64,000 nt of DNA from Palaemon carinicauda. Its lineage: Eukaryota; Arthropoda; Malacostraca; Decapoda; Palaemonidae. The DNA lies in contig NC_090751.1 of NCBI RefSeq assembly GCF_036898095.1, positions 45,721,055 through 45,785,054 on the forward strand. Reading direction: 5' to 3'. The notes beneath the pieces are model-generated. The model ran no database searches. It was not told the DNA's origin and saw only the letters and a program-made list of their open reading frames with translations. Positions 49,350-59,596 of this stretch are shown here, piece by piece. Position 1 is the stretch's first letter. Each line of letters starts with the position of its first letter. A program made the translations under genes and the position numbers.

Positions 49350-51830
49350 ATGGCATTTTGCCAAGTGGTTCTTTATATCAGGAAGTAGCTTTTATTTATA
49401 TTTTTTTTTATATAGTAAACTCAGTTTAAGGAGTATGTGTAATAATGTTAAAACTAATAAAAACATTGTGGTAAATTTATGAAAACTATTTTATGCATTG
49501 TATGTTGGACAGACTACAGCAACTCTTACCTTAGATGTCTGAGGGAAAAGTAGTAGGGATCTGGAAGCATTTGGGTGAAAAGCCACGAGAAATTTTAAAA
49601 TTTTAATTGCCTGAAAATGTGGTACAGCTATATCTTGGAGATGGAAAGCAGTGTAGATAGTAGGCTACAAACACTATAAAGACTGTGTAATAAATGTCTA
49701 TAAAGTTTTGGAAGTTCTTTTTAAACATCAATTATATACTGCATAAACTTGTGAATGCATCTTACAAGTTTATCAGTAAATTTTTTTTTACTGTAATTTG
49801 CCCTCACCCATCTACAGGAGTTAAAGATAAATTTACTCGGAACTTTTTATTATTACCCCCAATTGATTTCATGGTACAATGATCACCCATGCCATTGATT
49901 AGGCTGAGGCAGTATTGTTGCAAGCAAGACTACTGTATAGGCCTCTGATGTGTAAGGCATAATCATATCCATGGAATATGTTTGATCAATAGTAGGGGTA
50001 CTCTTATGGCAGGCTAGGCTATAGCAACTGTAACCGCTAGATCGACAGGACCTGTATGACCCGTATGTGTGTTAGGCGAAGTTTTAGTTTTACCCTAATT
50101 TAAGCTTATTGAATGCCCTTATGGGGCAGGTTAGGCTTTAATGGCTAAACCTGGCAAAATTACTTGACCTTATAAGTCATAACTCATTTTTGAAAAGGCA
50201 GCCCATAGTAGTGATGTTGTGGAGCATTTATGACTGGCTAGCCTATAGTGATTTGCTGACAGACATGACCACTCTGCCTCTTCCTAATTAGGTTATTACT
50301 ACAGTATAATGCAACAGCTTATCATCTAGTAAGATAGTGGCACCGGTACATTTCCCTTGTAGCACTTAGGTACTACTGAAGGTTCTTTGCCGTGTCCCTT
50401 CATCCTTCAACTTCATCTATTATCTAACCTTTTACTTTTATCTCTGTTCCCAATTCCTTTCTTTCCTCAGGCTGTCCAATCATTTTTAAATTTTACTTCA
50501 TAGTGCAACTGGTTATTTTTCCCCAATTGAACCTTGGGCTAAATGAGGTCTCCAGAACCAGAGCTTGGCCACGTGGCACAAATTTCTAAATCCATTGCGA
50601 CAGATTAGGCAATAGTGATTCTCTGACAGTTATTGCCATATACTGTACTTTCAATAGTGACCGGTCCTTAGTTCCTTTCTTGACCCTATTCTATACTATG
50701 CACTTTGAAACCATCATCATCATCAGTGCAGCACACTTTATTTATAAATTTAATGAAGTTTCCACACTAACACGGTGGTGTTATTTCACCGGTGCAATAC
50801 CGCTTTTTATGAGCGGTGCCATGCTGTCAGTAGTGATAGTTGACTTACATGTCCAATGCGCATCTTCACATCACACAGTTTTTATCCCGTTGCACTCTCT
50901 AACGATGCATTAATATTCTACTAACCCTTATCATGAGCATATGGATTAGGATGATATAGACATTGAATTGCTCATATTGTTATTTGAAAAGAAACCTATG
51001 CTATGAGAAAAACAATTAGAATAAGGATGTTGATTTTCAGTTATATCAGCATGGAAGACTTGTGTAATAAAGCTATTAATCAATTTTGAAAGTTCATGTA
51101 TTTACTTATGATTGTGTTGATAAAATTTACATATTCAGAATAAACATGTCTAAAGTTGAATGTCTCTGCACAAGTTTTCTCTTTTTATTGCTCTTGTGTA
51201 CTGAATGTAGCAGTAAAAAAAGTCTCCCTTGTAGTGCTTGCAACACGGACAGTTGATCAAAGCGCCTGTTTTGACCTGATGGGGTGTGTGTGCGGTACAA
51301 AACAGTGTAGTGTGAAAGATGCCAACAAGACCAGAGTATAGTGCATTCCTGGCTGGCTAGGCTAAGAGACCGGGAAGGTTGTTCGGTCTGACTAAATAAA
51401 GCATGCGAGGCAAACAACAGCGTCAAGGATGACGCCTCCGGTCAAGGCACAGCTCCGTCACAAAACACGGTATTTTAAGATAAAAAGACTACTTTACGGC
51501 TAGAGCTCATTCATACAACATAGTACAAGAATATGGTACTCAACTTTCCAGAAGAAAGCGAGGCAGAAGATTGCGACATTATGGATCACTTTGCGAAAAC
51601 TGGGAAAAAGGCACCTAGTCATATACGCTACGTGAGAAGGAATGAGGAAAGCTCGCTCTGGCGGCATCAATCCAACATGGCGGCCGGATGTGATGTCACC
51701 GAGCACTGTAACAGTAACGAAGGAGGAGAGTTTTGTAATGGCTCCCGCCGGACTTCATGGAGCCGGTAACCCCGAATCCAGACCCAGGACCCCCAGGAGG
51801 CTCGTGGTAGAGTCGGAAGTTTGTCTCCTC
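49350..51830. other. Non-coding stretch, partly decayed GCTAGGCTATAG-type repeat
   Basis: Between about 49890 and 50350 words such as CAGGCTAGGCTATAG, GCAGGTTAGGCTTTA and GGCTAGCCTATAGTG recall the 26-bp family of 58.1-60.4 kb in degraded form. From about 51400 the composition becomes GC-richer, probably the start of the DIRS-like element's leader. No gene is supported. The open frames near 51127-51769 lack motifs. Confidence 0.4.
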
Positions 51831-51835
51831 GTACT

Positions 51836-52612
51836 ACAGTGTCTTTTCGGCTCCACCCGCTCGACGGGGGCAGCCATGGGCATACTCGTTACTGCCCTGG
51901 CCTAGTAAGTCGGCGGGGCCACCCGTGTGCGGAGAAATCCCTCGCGTTTGGCATAGTAACGTGGCTAGAGTCTGGTCACATCGGTCCCGGCCAAGTTTCG
52001 GGATTCGTCGTTGCCACGACCATCATCCAGCGTCATCCGGGTGAGCCCGGGAGGGGGTAGACCCATGACGGCTACCTCCGCCCCGACGGCTCTACCCGTG
52101 GTGGAGGCGCCCACTCCATCATCGTACTAGGAGAAACGGGATGCCTCCATGCCCACGGATCCCTCCGTGTTCGAGGAAAATGCCGACGCGGAGGTATGGG
52201 TAGTGGACGGATTAATCGACTGTACAGTGTCTCTTTGGCTCTGCCCGCTCGTCGGGGGCAGCCGTTAGCACACCGTTACCCCCCCAGCCTAGTAAGTCGG
52301 CGGCGCCACCCGTGTGCGGAGAAATCCCGTGGGTTCAGCATAGTAACGTGACTCAAGAGTCTGGTCACAGCAGTCCCGGCCAAGTTTTGGGATTCGTCAC
52401 TGCCACGACCATCATCCAGCGTTATCCGGGTGAGCCCGGGAGGGGGTAGACCCATGACTGCTACCTCTGCCCCGACGGCTCTACCCGTGACGGAGGCACC
52501 CGCTCCATCATCCTACCAGGAGGAACGGGATGCCTCCATACCCACGGATCCCTCTGCGTTCGAGGAACCTGCCGACGCGGAGGTAAGGGGAATTGAACGG
52601 TTTAATTGACTC
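51836..52612 (+). repeat. Two tandem 388-bp leader repeats of the DIRS-like element
   Basis: Copy 1 (51836-52223) and copy 2 (52224-about 52612) align throughout with scattered substitutions and small indels. Shared blocks include GTAAGTCGGCGG, CCACCCGTGTGCGGAGAAATC, GTGAGCCCGGGAGGGGGTAG and GCCGACGCGGAGGTA. Each copy contains an ATG followed by TALPV and a DPS-x-FEE peptide, so the duplicated unit spans the leader and the probable start of gag. Confidence 0.85.
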
Positions 52613-53480
52613 TGGCGAGTGTTCGGTGGAGGAGGTCTCATCCTAGCGTAAGGTGCTTGCTCTTATCCGATGGCACCATAGGTTGGACGAACCTCAACCA
52701 ACGGCTGCGCAAACTTGGCTCTCGTGTCTGGCTAGGATGGTGGAAGATCCTGTGCAGAAGACGACTTCCTTGACCCTGCCTTTAGCCCCCGATGTTGCCA
52801 TGGGAATGGAACACGTGGACCTGTACGTCTCAGCCCGGAGAATTCCTCAGGCAAACTCCTACCGGGTCTCAAGACCCAGAGGAAGTTCTACGTGCCGGAC
52901 GGTCACCATTCAGGGCCCTGCACAGTAGAAGTAGTGGTCGTTACACTGAACCAAGGCAACTCGGACGAACGTAGCCTTAGCGCGTCGGTGGTCTTCCCTC
53001 CGGTCTTCTCTCCAGCGGAGGCCGCCATGATGGAGGTCATCGCTCAGGACGTCGTGAACATCACCTCTTGGCTGGATTGGGGGGCCTGTACACTGGCGGA
53101 CTTTCAGATCTCATATGACCTCGCAGTGCCAGACAATCAGGCCCTTCTGAAAGAATGGATCCACTCGAGGGATAAAAGCCATGAAATTTGTGACACGCCA
53201 GTCCCTTACCCAGACAGCCAACTGGGTTCTGAGGAGAAGGGACACTATCCTAAACAGACTTTCCTGCAGGCTCCCCGAGCGAGAGGCAAAGTTCTTTAAA
53301 AACTCTCCCGTCTGGGCCAAGACGGTGTTCCCTCTCCAGACGGTAGCAGAGACGATGGAGAGAGTCAGCAGATTGAAGGTGCCAGCCGAGCCCAGGCAGC
53401 AGTTGCCAAGGCCTGGCCGTTGCGAGGAGATCTCTGGCGGACGGGGCCTACCCTCCTGCACCCCCAACTAGGCAAGGAGC
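52453..53480 (+). pseudogene. gag-like region of the DIRS-like element, broken
   Basis: Several frames carry parts of one protein. An ATG at about 52456 opens a short frame with TALPV and DPSAFEEPADAEV. After stops, the frame through 52892-53170 contains AQDVVNITSWLDWGACTLAD and ALLKEWIHSRDK. The protein then continues in a second frame at 53181 with KFVTRQSLTQTANWVLRRRD, a block I associate with DIRS gag proteins (aromatic, then TANWVLKRRD). A one- or two-base indel near 53178 explains the switch. The product would package the element RNA. This copy cannot make a full-length one. Confidence 0.6.
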
Positions 53481-53639
53481 ATCCACCTCTTCATGGCACT
53501 AGCCTCCGTGGCCCTCCAGGGGAGTGGTGCTCAACCCCAAACCTACTATGGACCCAAGTTCTCCGGGTCAAGGAGAAGCCAGTCAAACCGCCCTCTTAGA
53601 AGGAGATAGGGAGAGAGGCCCCCTACACCTTCCCACGCC

Positions 53640-54257
53640 CTTGGAGGGGGATGCCTCAAACAGTTTTGGCAAGCATAGCGGGACAACGGAGCGGACCCAT
53701 GGACAGTTACTGTTCTCAGGGAGGGATACAGGATTCCCTTCCTGTCAGAGCTGCCCCCGCTGATCCCTGATCACCGTGGGGTATGGTTAGCTCCCAACGA
53801 CTCGGAGAAGAAGGCAGCTCTACAGGCAGAGGTGGAAGTTATGCTGGAGAAAAGAGCCCTGCAACCCGTGCACGAGCCGTCGCCGGGATTCTACAGCAAA
53901 TGCTTCCTGGTGGAGAAAGCGGCAGGAGGTTGGAGACCAGTAATCGACCTCTCGGCATTGAGCAAATTCATCAAGAAGACACCCTTCAAGATGGACACAC
54001 CGAAGTCGGTTCTGGCAGCCTTGAGAGGAGGGGATTTCATGATGTCCCTGGAGTTCAAGGATACCTACTTCCAGGTTCCCGTTCACCCCTCCAGCAGGAA
54101 GTTTCTGAGGGTAAAGTGGGGCCCCCAGACTCTTCAATTCAGGACCCTCTGCTTCAGTCTGTCGACAGCCCCTCAAGTCTTCACGAGAGTCTTCGCCCTG
54201 GTCTCGACCTGGACACACAAGCAAGGGTCAAACTCAGACCGGTTCAGTGGAACCTGA
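53640..54257 (+). pseudogene. Reverse transcriptase of the DIRS-like element, truncated
   Basis: The frame through 53700-54225 shows the N-terminal reverse-transcriptase boxes: LREGYRIPF, EVMLEKRALQPV, GFYSKCFLVEK, GGWRPVIDLSALSKFIKK, then SLEFKDTYFQVPVH, FRTLCFSLSTAPQVFTRV. In SLEFKDTY the residue where DIRS proteins have the motif-A aspartate is glutamate. A stop (TAG for TGG) lies near 53670. After a TWTHKQG block the sequence passes, within about 30 bases, into the region that normally lies about 100 residues further on. The YxDD catalytic box and the following part are therefore missing, most simply by an internal deletion near 54225. The larger open frame covering this span in another phase is a shadow. 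Confidence 0.8.
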
Positions 54258-55198
54258 ATGACCTCTGGTCAATGGGAAGCTCCCCACAGACGATAATCCT
54301 TGTGTCACTTCCCTCCAAAGAAGCTCTCCTCTGGTGGTCCGACAGGAGGAAAACATTGGAAGGGATTCCGTTCGGCTCCCCTCCCCCGGAGATGCTGCTC
54401 TTAACGGACGAATCGAAGGAAGGGTGGGGAGCGCATCTCCTCGAGGAAACAGCAGAGGGAAAATTGTCAGTGGGGGAAAAGGCCCGGCACATCAATCTTC
54501 TGGAGCTCATGGCAGTGCAGAGGGCATTGATAAGCTTCGTCCGCCTCGTTCAGGGGAACTTGGTAGCCCTCATGTGCGACGACGCCACGGTAGTAGCGTA
54601 CATCAAGAAACAAGGAGGGCTAAGATCAAGGGATTTGTGCAATTGCACAGCTCAGGTCCTGGAATGGGCCGAAAGGAACGACATTCTCCCATCGGCCAGA
54701 TTCATGCCCGGAAAGAGGAACGTCCTGCCGGACGGGCTAAGCAGGAAAGGCCAAATAGTGGGATCAGAGTGGTCCCTTCACCCTCAAGTGGCAAAGGAAG
54801 TCCTCCGTCGTTGGGGCTCCCCAGTGATAGACTTGTTCGTCACAAGACTAAACGCGAAGCTCCCTGTGTTCTGCTCCCCGATACCGGATCTGACAGCAGT
54901 CTTCGAAGACGCCTTCCAGCACCCTTGGAACAATCTCGACGTTTATGCCTCCCCCCCCTTCGGGATGATCAGACGAGTGCTCAACAGGTTAAGACAGTCA
55001 AAGACCACAGAGATGACTTTGGTATTGCCCCGGTGGCCGGAGAGGGAGTGGTTCGTGTATCTGCAGGACCTAGCCATTCTCCCGCTGTGGCCCTTACCAG
55101 TAAGAGGAGACCTGCAAAGTCAACCACACTGCCAAAATGTACTCAAAAACCCTCAGGGGCTGAGGCTACACGCGTGGAGGTTATCAAGAGGTTGCTAA
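54229..55198 (+). pseudogene. RNase H and downstream block of the DIRS-like element
   Basis: One uninterrupted frame. RNase H occupies about 54390-54750: LLLTDESKEGWGAHL (first Asp), HINLLELMAVQRAL (Glu), LMCDDATVVAYIKKQGG (second Asp) and NVLPDGLSRK (third Asp). All four expected acidic residues are present, so this domain looks chemically intact although the gene around it is broken. The remainder, with GSPVIDLFVTRLNAK, YASPPFGMIRRVL and LPRWPEREWFVYLQDL, is the conserved stretch that follows RNase H in DIRS and PAT elements. RNase H removes the RNA template during reverse transcription. The upstream part of this open frame (53783-54228) is out of frame with the reverse transcriptase and not real protein. 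Confidence 0.8.
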
Positions 55199-56218
55199 GG
55201 AAGTAAGGGTTCTCGAACAAAACAGCGGATAGGATGTCGAGGTACCTGCGGAGGTCCTCTTGTGTTGTGTACCAAGCTATATGGGCAACCTTTGTCAAAT
55301 GGTGTGCCACCCAGAACCTTCGGCCCTTGGACGTTTCGGTCCACAACATCACAGACTTCCCGGTACACTTGAGGGATGATCTAGTGGTCTCCAGCCCAGC
55401 CAGCAAGGGGGTTCGAGCAGTGTTAGGACAGGTGTTCCAGCTTAAGGGAATCAATCTAGGGACCTCGCGTCACATCTCGATGCTCATCAAGAGTTTTGAG
55501 CAAACTTGTGATCCCCACACTTCCCGGGTTCCCCAGTGGGATGTGGCCAAAGTCCTCAAGGTCCTTTCACAGCCTCTCTACGAACCTCTAAAAGAGGATT
55601 TAGACTAAGATCTCACCCTCAAAGCCATCTTCTTACTAGCCCTGGCCTCAGCAAAACGAGTGAGCGAGCTCCACGGCCTGTCTTTCTAGGTATCCTATTC
55701 GAAAGGGTGGAAGGACATGACTTTTAAGTTCTTGCCGGAGTTCGTAGCAAAGACCCAGAACCCTGCAATTGCGGACCCGAGGTTTGAAGAGTTCTCAATT
55801 CCGGCTATTCCGCGCTCGGACAACCGTAGTGACCTGCTCTTGTATCCCGTAAGGACCATCAGGAAGTACTGTAGTAGGACGGCCAAACTCAGACCGGTGG
55901 TGAAGAGTGAGTTTGTGTCCACAGGCTCGGTCAAGAAGGCAGTTTCCAAAAATACCATATCCTTCTGGCTGAGACAGGTTATAAAGAGGGCCTATGAGAG
56001 GGCTCCATGGTGCCTGGTACCCCCAAGACCTCATGATATTAGAGGTCTTAGCGTGTACTTAGCGTTTGGCACCAACATGGCGGTAGGCCAAAATCATACG
56101 GGCGGGCACTTAGGCCAGGCAGTCCACCTTTACAGCCCACTACCTCAAGGACTATACGAGGAAGTCCTTGGATGCTTTCTCCATTAGGCCAGTCATTGCG
56201 GCCATGCAACAAGTTTAG
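55153..56218 (+). pseudogene. Tyrosine recombinase of the DIRS-like element, broken
   Basis: It starts in a frame carrying GAEATRVEVIKRLLRK and, after a stop at 55204, RYLRRSSCVVYQAIWATFVK, the N-terminal core-binding part. Two more in-frame stops follow (after EPLKEDLD and after ELHGLSF). The catalytic domain shows ASAKRVSELHGLSF (first Arg), RPHDIRGLSVYLAF (His-x-x-Arg) and, after a frameshift near 56100, FTAHYLKDYT, whose Tyr at 56141-56143 would be the nucleophile. The last frame stops at TAG 56216-56218. The enzyme would insert circular cDNA by site-specific recombination, which is why such elements leave no target duplication. This copy is inactive. Confidence 0.8.
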
Positions 56219-56578
56219 TAGTTTGGGCCCCGGGTTAGCCGTGGGAAGTAATCGTAAGCGACACAAGTTCCTCCTTACTTCCTTGCTAACCTCTATCCGT
56301 TTCCCGAGATCCTACTCTTTTTTCCCCATCCTACATGAGAGATGGGATGTTAGAACACATCAGGTATGGCTTTTGAATAAAACGTGAGTTGTACATAAGG
56401 TAGACTTTTGCGTGCTTTCTCCTACTCTCCTGCCTCTCCCTGGGAGTCCCAGAAGTAGCCCCCTATCTAGTTCAAAGGCCCCAGCGAGTCTCGAACATTT
56501 CAATCTGTAAGCTACTCCCTCCTCCTAGAGTTTAAGTCTCCTAAGAAAGTAGTTCGAGGTGCGTATTCTGTGTTAGGA
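56219..56578 (+). other. 3' untranslated part of the DIRS-like element
   Basis: It follows the recombinase stop and has no open frame of note. It contains AATAAA at about 56377-56382, a possible polyadenylation signal. It ends in a direct copy of the terminal motif (CTAAGAAAGTAGTTCGAGGT, from 56541). Confidence 0.5.
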
Positions 56579-56637
56579 CAAATCACAAATTTTAAGTAAT
56601 TTGTAATTTTCCTAACATACTTACCTCGAACTACTTT
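56579..56637. repeat. Inverted repeat arm of the DIRS-like terminus, left
   Basis: It contains CCTAACATACTTACCTCGAA and CTACTTTC. It pairs with 56853-56914 with about one mismatch in 55 bases. It also pairs less perfectly with the segment just upstream (56541-56578 region), giving a local hairpin. Confidence 0.88.
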
Positions 56638-56852
56638 CGGGTAATGGCCCTCCCATCCTGCCCCGAGTATCTTCTGGAGTTCGAGGAGGCCTTAAAACAT
56701 AAACTTACTGGGTATCAAGCATGGCCACACACATGACCTGGTTTGCACCTGGGTGAGTATCCTTACGCCCTGGAACGCCCTTGAGAGGCAGCGGAGAGGG
56801 GGGCAACTACACAAAATTCTTGGTCGGTGATTGAGAGATCCCCAGACTCCTA

Positions 56853-56914
56853 AGAAAGTAGTTCGAGGTAAGTATGTTAGGAAAAATACAAATTACTTAA
56901 AATTTGTGATTTTT
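56853..56914. repeat. Inverted repeat arm of the DIRS-like terminus, right
   Basis: GAAAGTAGTTCGAGGTAAGT, then ATGTTAGGAAAAATACAAAT and TACTTAAAATTTGTGAT. The same GAAAGTAGTTCGAGGT word opens the direct copy at 56545. The 216-bp interval holds no frame. Such complementary ends are used in the DIRS replication model. Confidence 0.88.
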
Positions 56915-57009
56915 AGTTGTTTTCTAACCCCACCAATTCTTTGTTAGTCAGTGTTTGTTTGTAAGCTATGATTAACTCCATTTCCAAGTTCCTTACTAAG
57001 ATATATCAA

Positions 57010-57800
57010 ATTCCTTAATGTCCTTAAAATCATGTACGATTTTAGGATACAGTTTCTTCTATATACCCTCCAATACTATTTGAGTCACTTTGGTCCAAAA
57101 AGGACTTTAAAGTATGTTTAACATAGCCTGATAAATATTGTAGCCCTTCCAAAACTCTGGAATATTCATTCCGTCCTCTGCTGAAGTAATAACTGCCTGG
57201 CATAAAGTACACCATATACATTACCACTTAAAAATTGCTATAATGCCTTGTTCCAAGAAAACAACTTAAACAATAAGGTTCAGGTCGTTCAGATGCATGT
57301 AATCTCTGGGTGCATAATCAAGGATCAACATAGCTGTGAAAGGAAGTTTTTCTCTGTAAAATCCTTTACTTCTGGTATAAAAGAGCCATTGAACCATTCT
57401 TCAAAAGTGGCAATGTTCACCCATGCTTTTGGATTAGCCATCTAAATCACCGAAAGTGTGAATTTTTGGATTATTCGAGGGCCCATTGATTAAGGGCAAT
57501 TAACAATGGCTTTAGCTTTAAATTGCTTGTAAAGTGACTCCTTAACATTGTTAGCCTATCTACCTTGTACCCTAGCATTTGCTTTAAAACAATCCCGTCT
57601 TGTCGACACTGAAGATAAGTTTCGTAGGATTTTGTTTTTCACCTTTGGTTTTTTGGGAGAGTTGGGAAATTTATCATCAGCAATAGTATTAGTAACAGTT
57701 TCTCCCTGAATTTTAATGGTGTGCAAACTAAAGCTCTTCTTAAACTGATTAGTTCTTTGACTTTCCAAAGTAACAAACAGCGTTTCGGTTGGGGTAAATT
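57010..57800 (-). pseudogene. Tigger/pogo-family transposase remnant, antisense
   Basis: On the minus strand the peptide pieces follow the order of a Tigger (pogo, DDE_1) transposase. IKIQGETV (about 57715) sits at the junction after the DNA-binding domain. MANPKAWVNIATFEEWF (about 57440-57390) is followed by IPEVKDF. After a frame change comes KLPFTAMLILDYAPRDY (about 57345-57290), which keeps the second catalytic Asp in the L-D-x-A-P box. DQG-like residues (57255) and FWKGYNIYQAMLNIL (about 57160-57115) then give the C-terminal block. Stops and frameshifts are spread over the copy. The first catalytic Asp was not found, and the piece between 57480 and 57690 is poorly matched. It is a dead cut-and-paste DNA transposon. 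Confidence 0.72.
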
Positions 57801-58100
57801 TGCACGTTAGAATGTGTACTATACACCTTCAAGAAGGATTGAAACAAAGTTGTCAGACTAAGCGTGTTTACCCTCATATGTACGTGGTGATTATATTTTA
57901 TGTTTATTATCATAATGAATGTATCTATTTAATGATACTTTGGAGTTGGGATTTTTTATTTTAATTGTTCTACACTGAGACTGATGTAAGTTTGCATTGA
58001 ACAGCGTAACACACTTTTAATTTTTGAATTTAATATTGACCAGCATAAAGTTGGAACTGACATATGTCAGACAGACATATAGAGGGGTATTACTGTACCC
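57801..58100. other. AT-rich stretch between Tigger and the minisatellite
   Basis: I see nothing specific here. Confidence 0.45.
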
Positions 58101-58109
58101 TACGCCTTA

Positions 58110-59309
58110 TAGATTATAGCTAGGCTATAGTGCCTTCCTGGCAGGCTAGGTTATATTACTTTTTTAGTAGGCTTGGTCATATTGGCCTCATGACTTGCTA
58201 GACTATAGTGTTCCCTTAAACTAAGCAATAGTTCCTTTTGGCAGGCTAGGTAAGTCTCTCTTGGCAGGTTAGGCAGTATTGCCTTCCTGGTAGGCAAGGC
58301 TATAGTGCTTCCTTTGCAGTCTAGGCTCTAAGTGCTTACCTGACTCTAAAGGCTAACTTAAACTTTATTGCTTAAAGCTATACTATAGTGCCTTCCTGGC
58401 AGGCAATGTTATTGCTGCTCCCAATATCGAAGATTTACCTGCAAAAAGTATGTATTCATTCGCCATCATTTATTTTATTTTTATTTTATTTTTTTTGTGA
58501 GAAACTAAACAAAAAATACTGGACTGACTTTTACCAAACTTGGTGTTCATGTTGGGTATGTTCCAATTATGAATTTCTAAAATTCAGGAAAACATACATC
58601 AAAGTAAATGCAGCAGTGCTTTGAAAATAATTGCAGTGTTAAGTAAATGGAAAATATTTTGTTAGTTTATTTTTTGTTTATGAACAAGACACTAAAAGTA
58701 TTGGACCAATTTCAATGAAACTTGGTGGACATGTTGGGAAATGACCAAGGTCAAATCCATTAGATTTAGAATGAAATACATAGAAATACAAGTATGCAGT
58801 AGAGTAGAACAAAATAAGGCTGCTTGGCATGGCAAAGGCACCCTATCTAGTGCCCTTCTAGTATTACCTCTGTGATAGGCTAAACTATGATGGCCTCATA
58901 TTGGCTTAATTATAGTGCCTTCCTGGTAGACTAGCCTATAGTGCCTTTTTAGTAGGTTCATTGTAGTATCATTCTGGTAGGCCTATCTACAGTTTATTGC
59001 TTTTATTTTAGGCTAAGCTGTAGTGCTTTCTTGTAGGCTAAGCTATAGTGCCTTTCCTGCAAGCTAGGCTATAGTGCCTTTGTTGCAAGCAAGGCTATAG
59101 TGCCTTTGTTGCAAGCTAGGCTGTAGTAAATTGCTACATTAGTTAGGTAAGGCTATAATGCATTGCTGGCAAGAGAGGCTATAATTCCTTACTGACTGGC
59201 AATACTATAGTACCTTTCTGTAAGTTAGGCTATTGTGTTTTTGGAAGGCCAGGCCATATCAACTTCGTATCAAGTAAAGTTATTCTACCTTCCTGGCAGG
59301 CGAAACTTT
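58110..59309. repeat. Decayed 26-bp minisatellite, left flank
   Basis: Recognisable but diverged units of the form GCTAGGCTATAGTGCCTTCC-TGGCAG are scattered through AT-rich DNA, for example near 58130, 58390, 58920, 59045, 59085 and 59110. Two other repeats interrupt it at 58500-58865. Confidence 0.7.
58500..58865 (+). repeat. Two diverged copies of a dispersed repeat with a GGACC-AATTTCAATGAAACTTGG core
   Basis: The second copy (about 58690-58865) contains TATTGGACCAATTTCAATGA, AACTTGGTGGACATGTTGGG and the closing block TTGGCATGGCAAAGGCACCC-TATCTAGTGCC. The first (about 58505-58600) shares ATACTGGACTGAC, CCAAACTTGGTGTTCATGTTGGG and the AAAACATACATCAAAGTA end. I recall a similar sequence as a dispersed repeat in many invertebrates, with no known protein. 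That identification is from memory. Confidence 0.5.
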
Positions 59310-59596
59310 AATGCCCTCCTGGCAGTCTATGCGAAGTGCCCTCCTGGCAGTCTATGCGGAAGTGCCCTCCTGGCAATCTATGCGGAAGTGCCCTCCTGGC
59401 AGTCTATGCGGAAGTGCCCTCCTGGCAGTCTATGAGGAAGTGCCCTCCTGGCAGTCTATGCGGAAGTGCCCTCCTGGCAGTCTATGCGGAAGTGCCCTCC
59501 TGGCAGTCTATGCAGAAGTGCCCTCCTGGCAGTCTATGCGGAAGTGCCCTCCTGGCAGTCTATGCAGAAGTGCCCTCCTGGAAAACTATATTCTAG
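59310..59596 (+). repeat. 26-bp minisatellite, subarray A (11 units)
   Basis: The unit is TGCCCTCCTGGCAGTCTATG + CGGAAG. The units are nearly identical; the first lacks one base and the last is degraded. Because 26 is not a multiple of three and the unit has no stop, all three frames stay open and spell the same 26-residue peptide repeat. These frames are not genes. Confidence 0.95.

Larger units (their letters stand above)
51836..56914 (+). mobile_element. DIRS-like tyrosine-recombinase retrotransposon, defective
   Basis: The + strand carries, in order, a repeated leader, a gag-like region, reverse transcriptase, RNase H with its downstream conserved block, and a tyrosine recombinase, then terminal inverted repeats. 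This gene order is that of DIRS-order retrotransposons, which use a tyrosine recombinase instead of an integrase. The body is far richer in GC than the surrounding DNA. The copy is dead: the reverse transcriptase has an internal deletion and an altered catalytic residue, and gag and recombinase carry stops and frameshifts. The left end is not identified, so the start given is that of the 388-bp leader repeat and the element may begin as early as about 51400. Confidence 0.85.

Noticed and set aside
53783..54228. N-terminal part of the 471-codon frame as protein
   Set aside because: The reverse-transcriptase motifs lie in another phase over the same bases. Only the part after 54228 of this frame is real RNase H sequence.
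54334..55152. Gly/Arg/Ser-rich 290-codon frame
   Set aside because: It is a GC-driven shadow of the RNase H frame. Only its last residues, from about 55153, coincide with the start of the recombinase.
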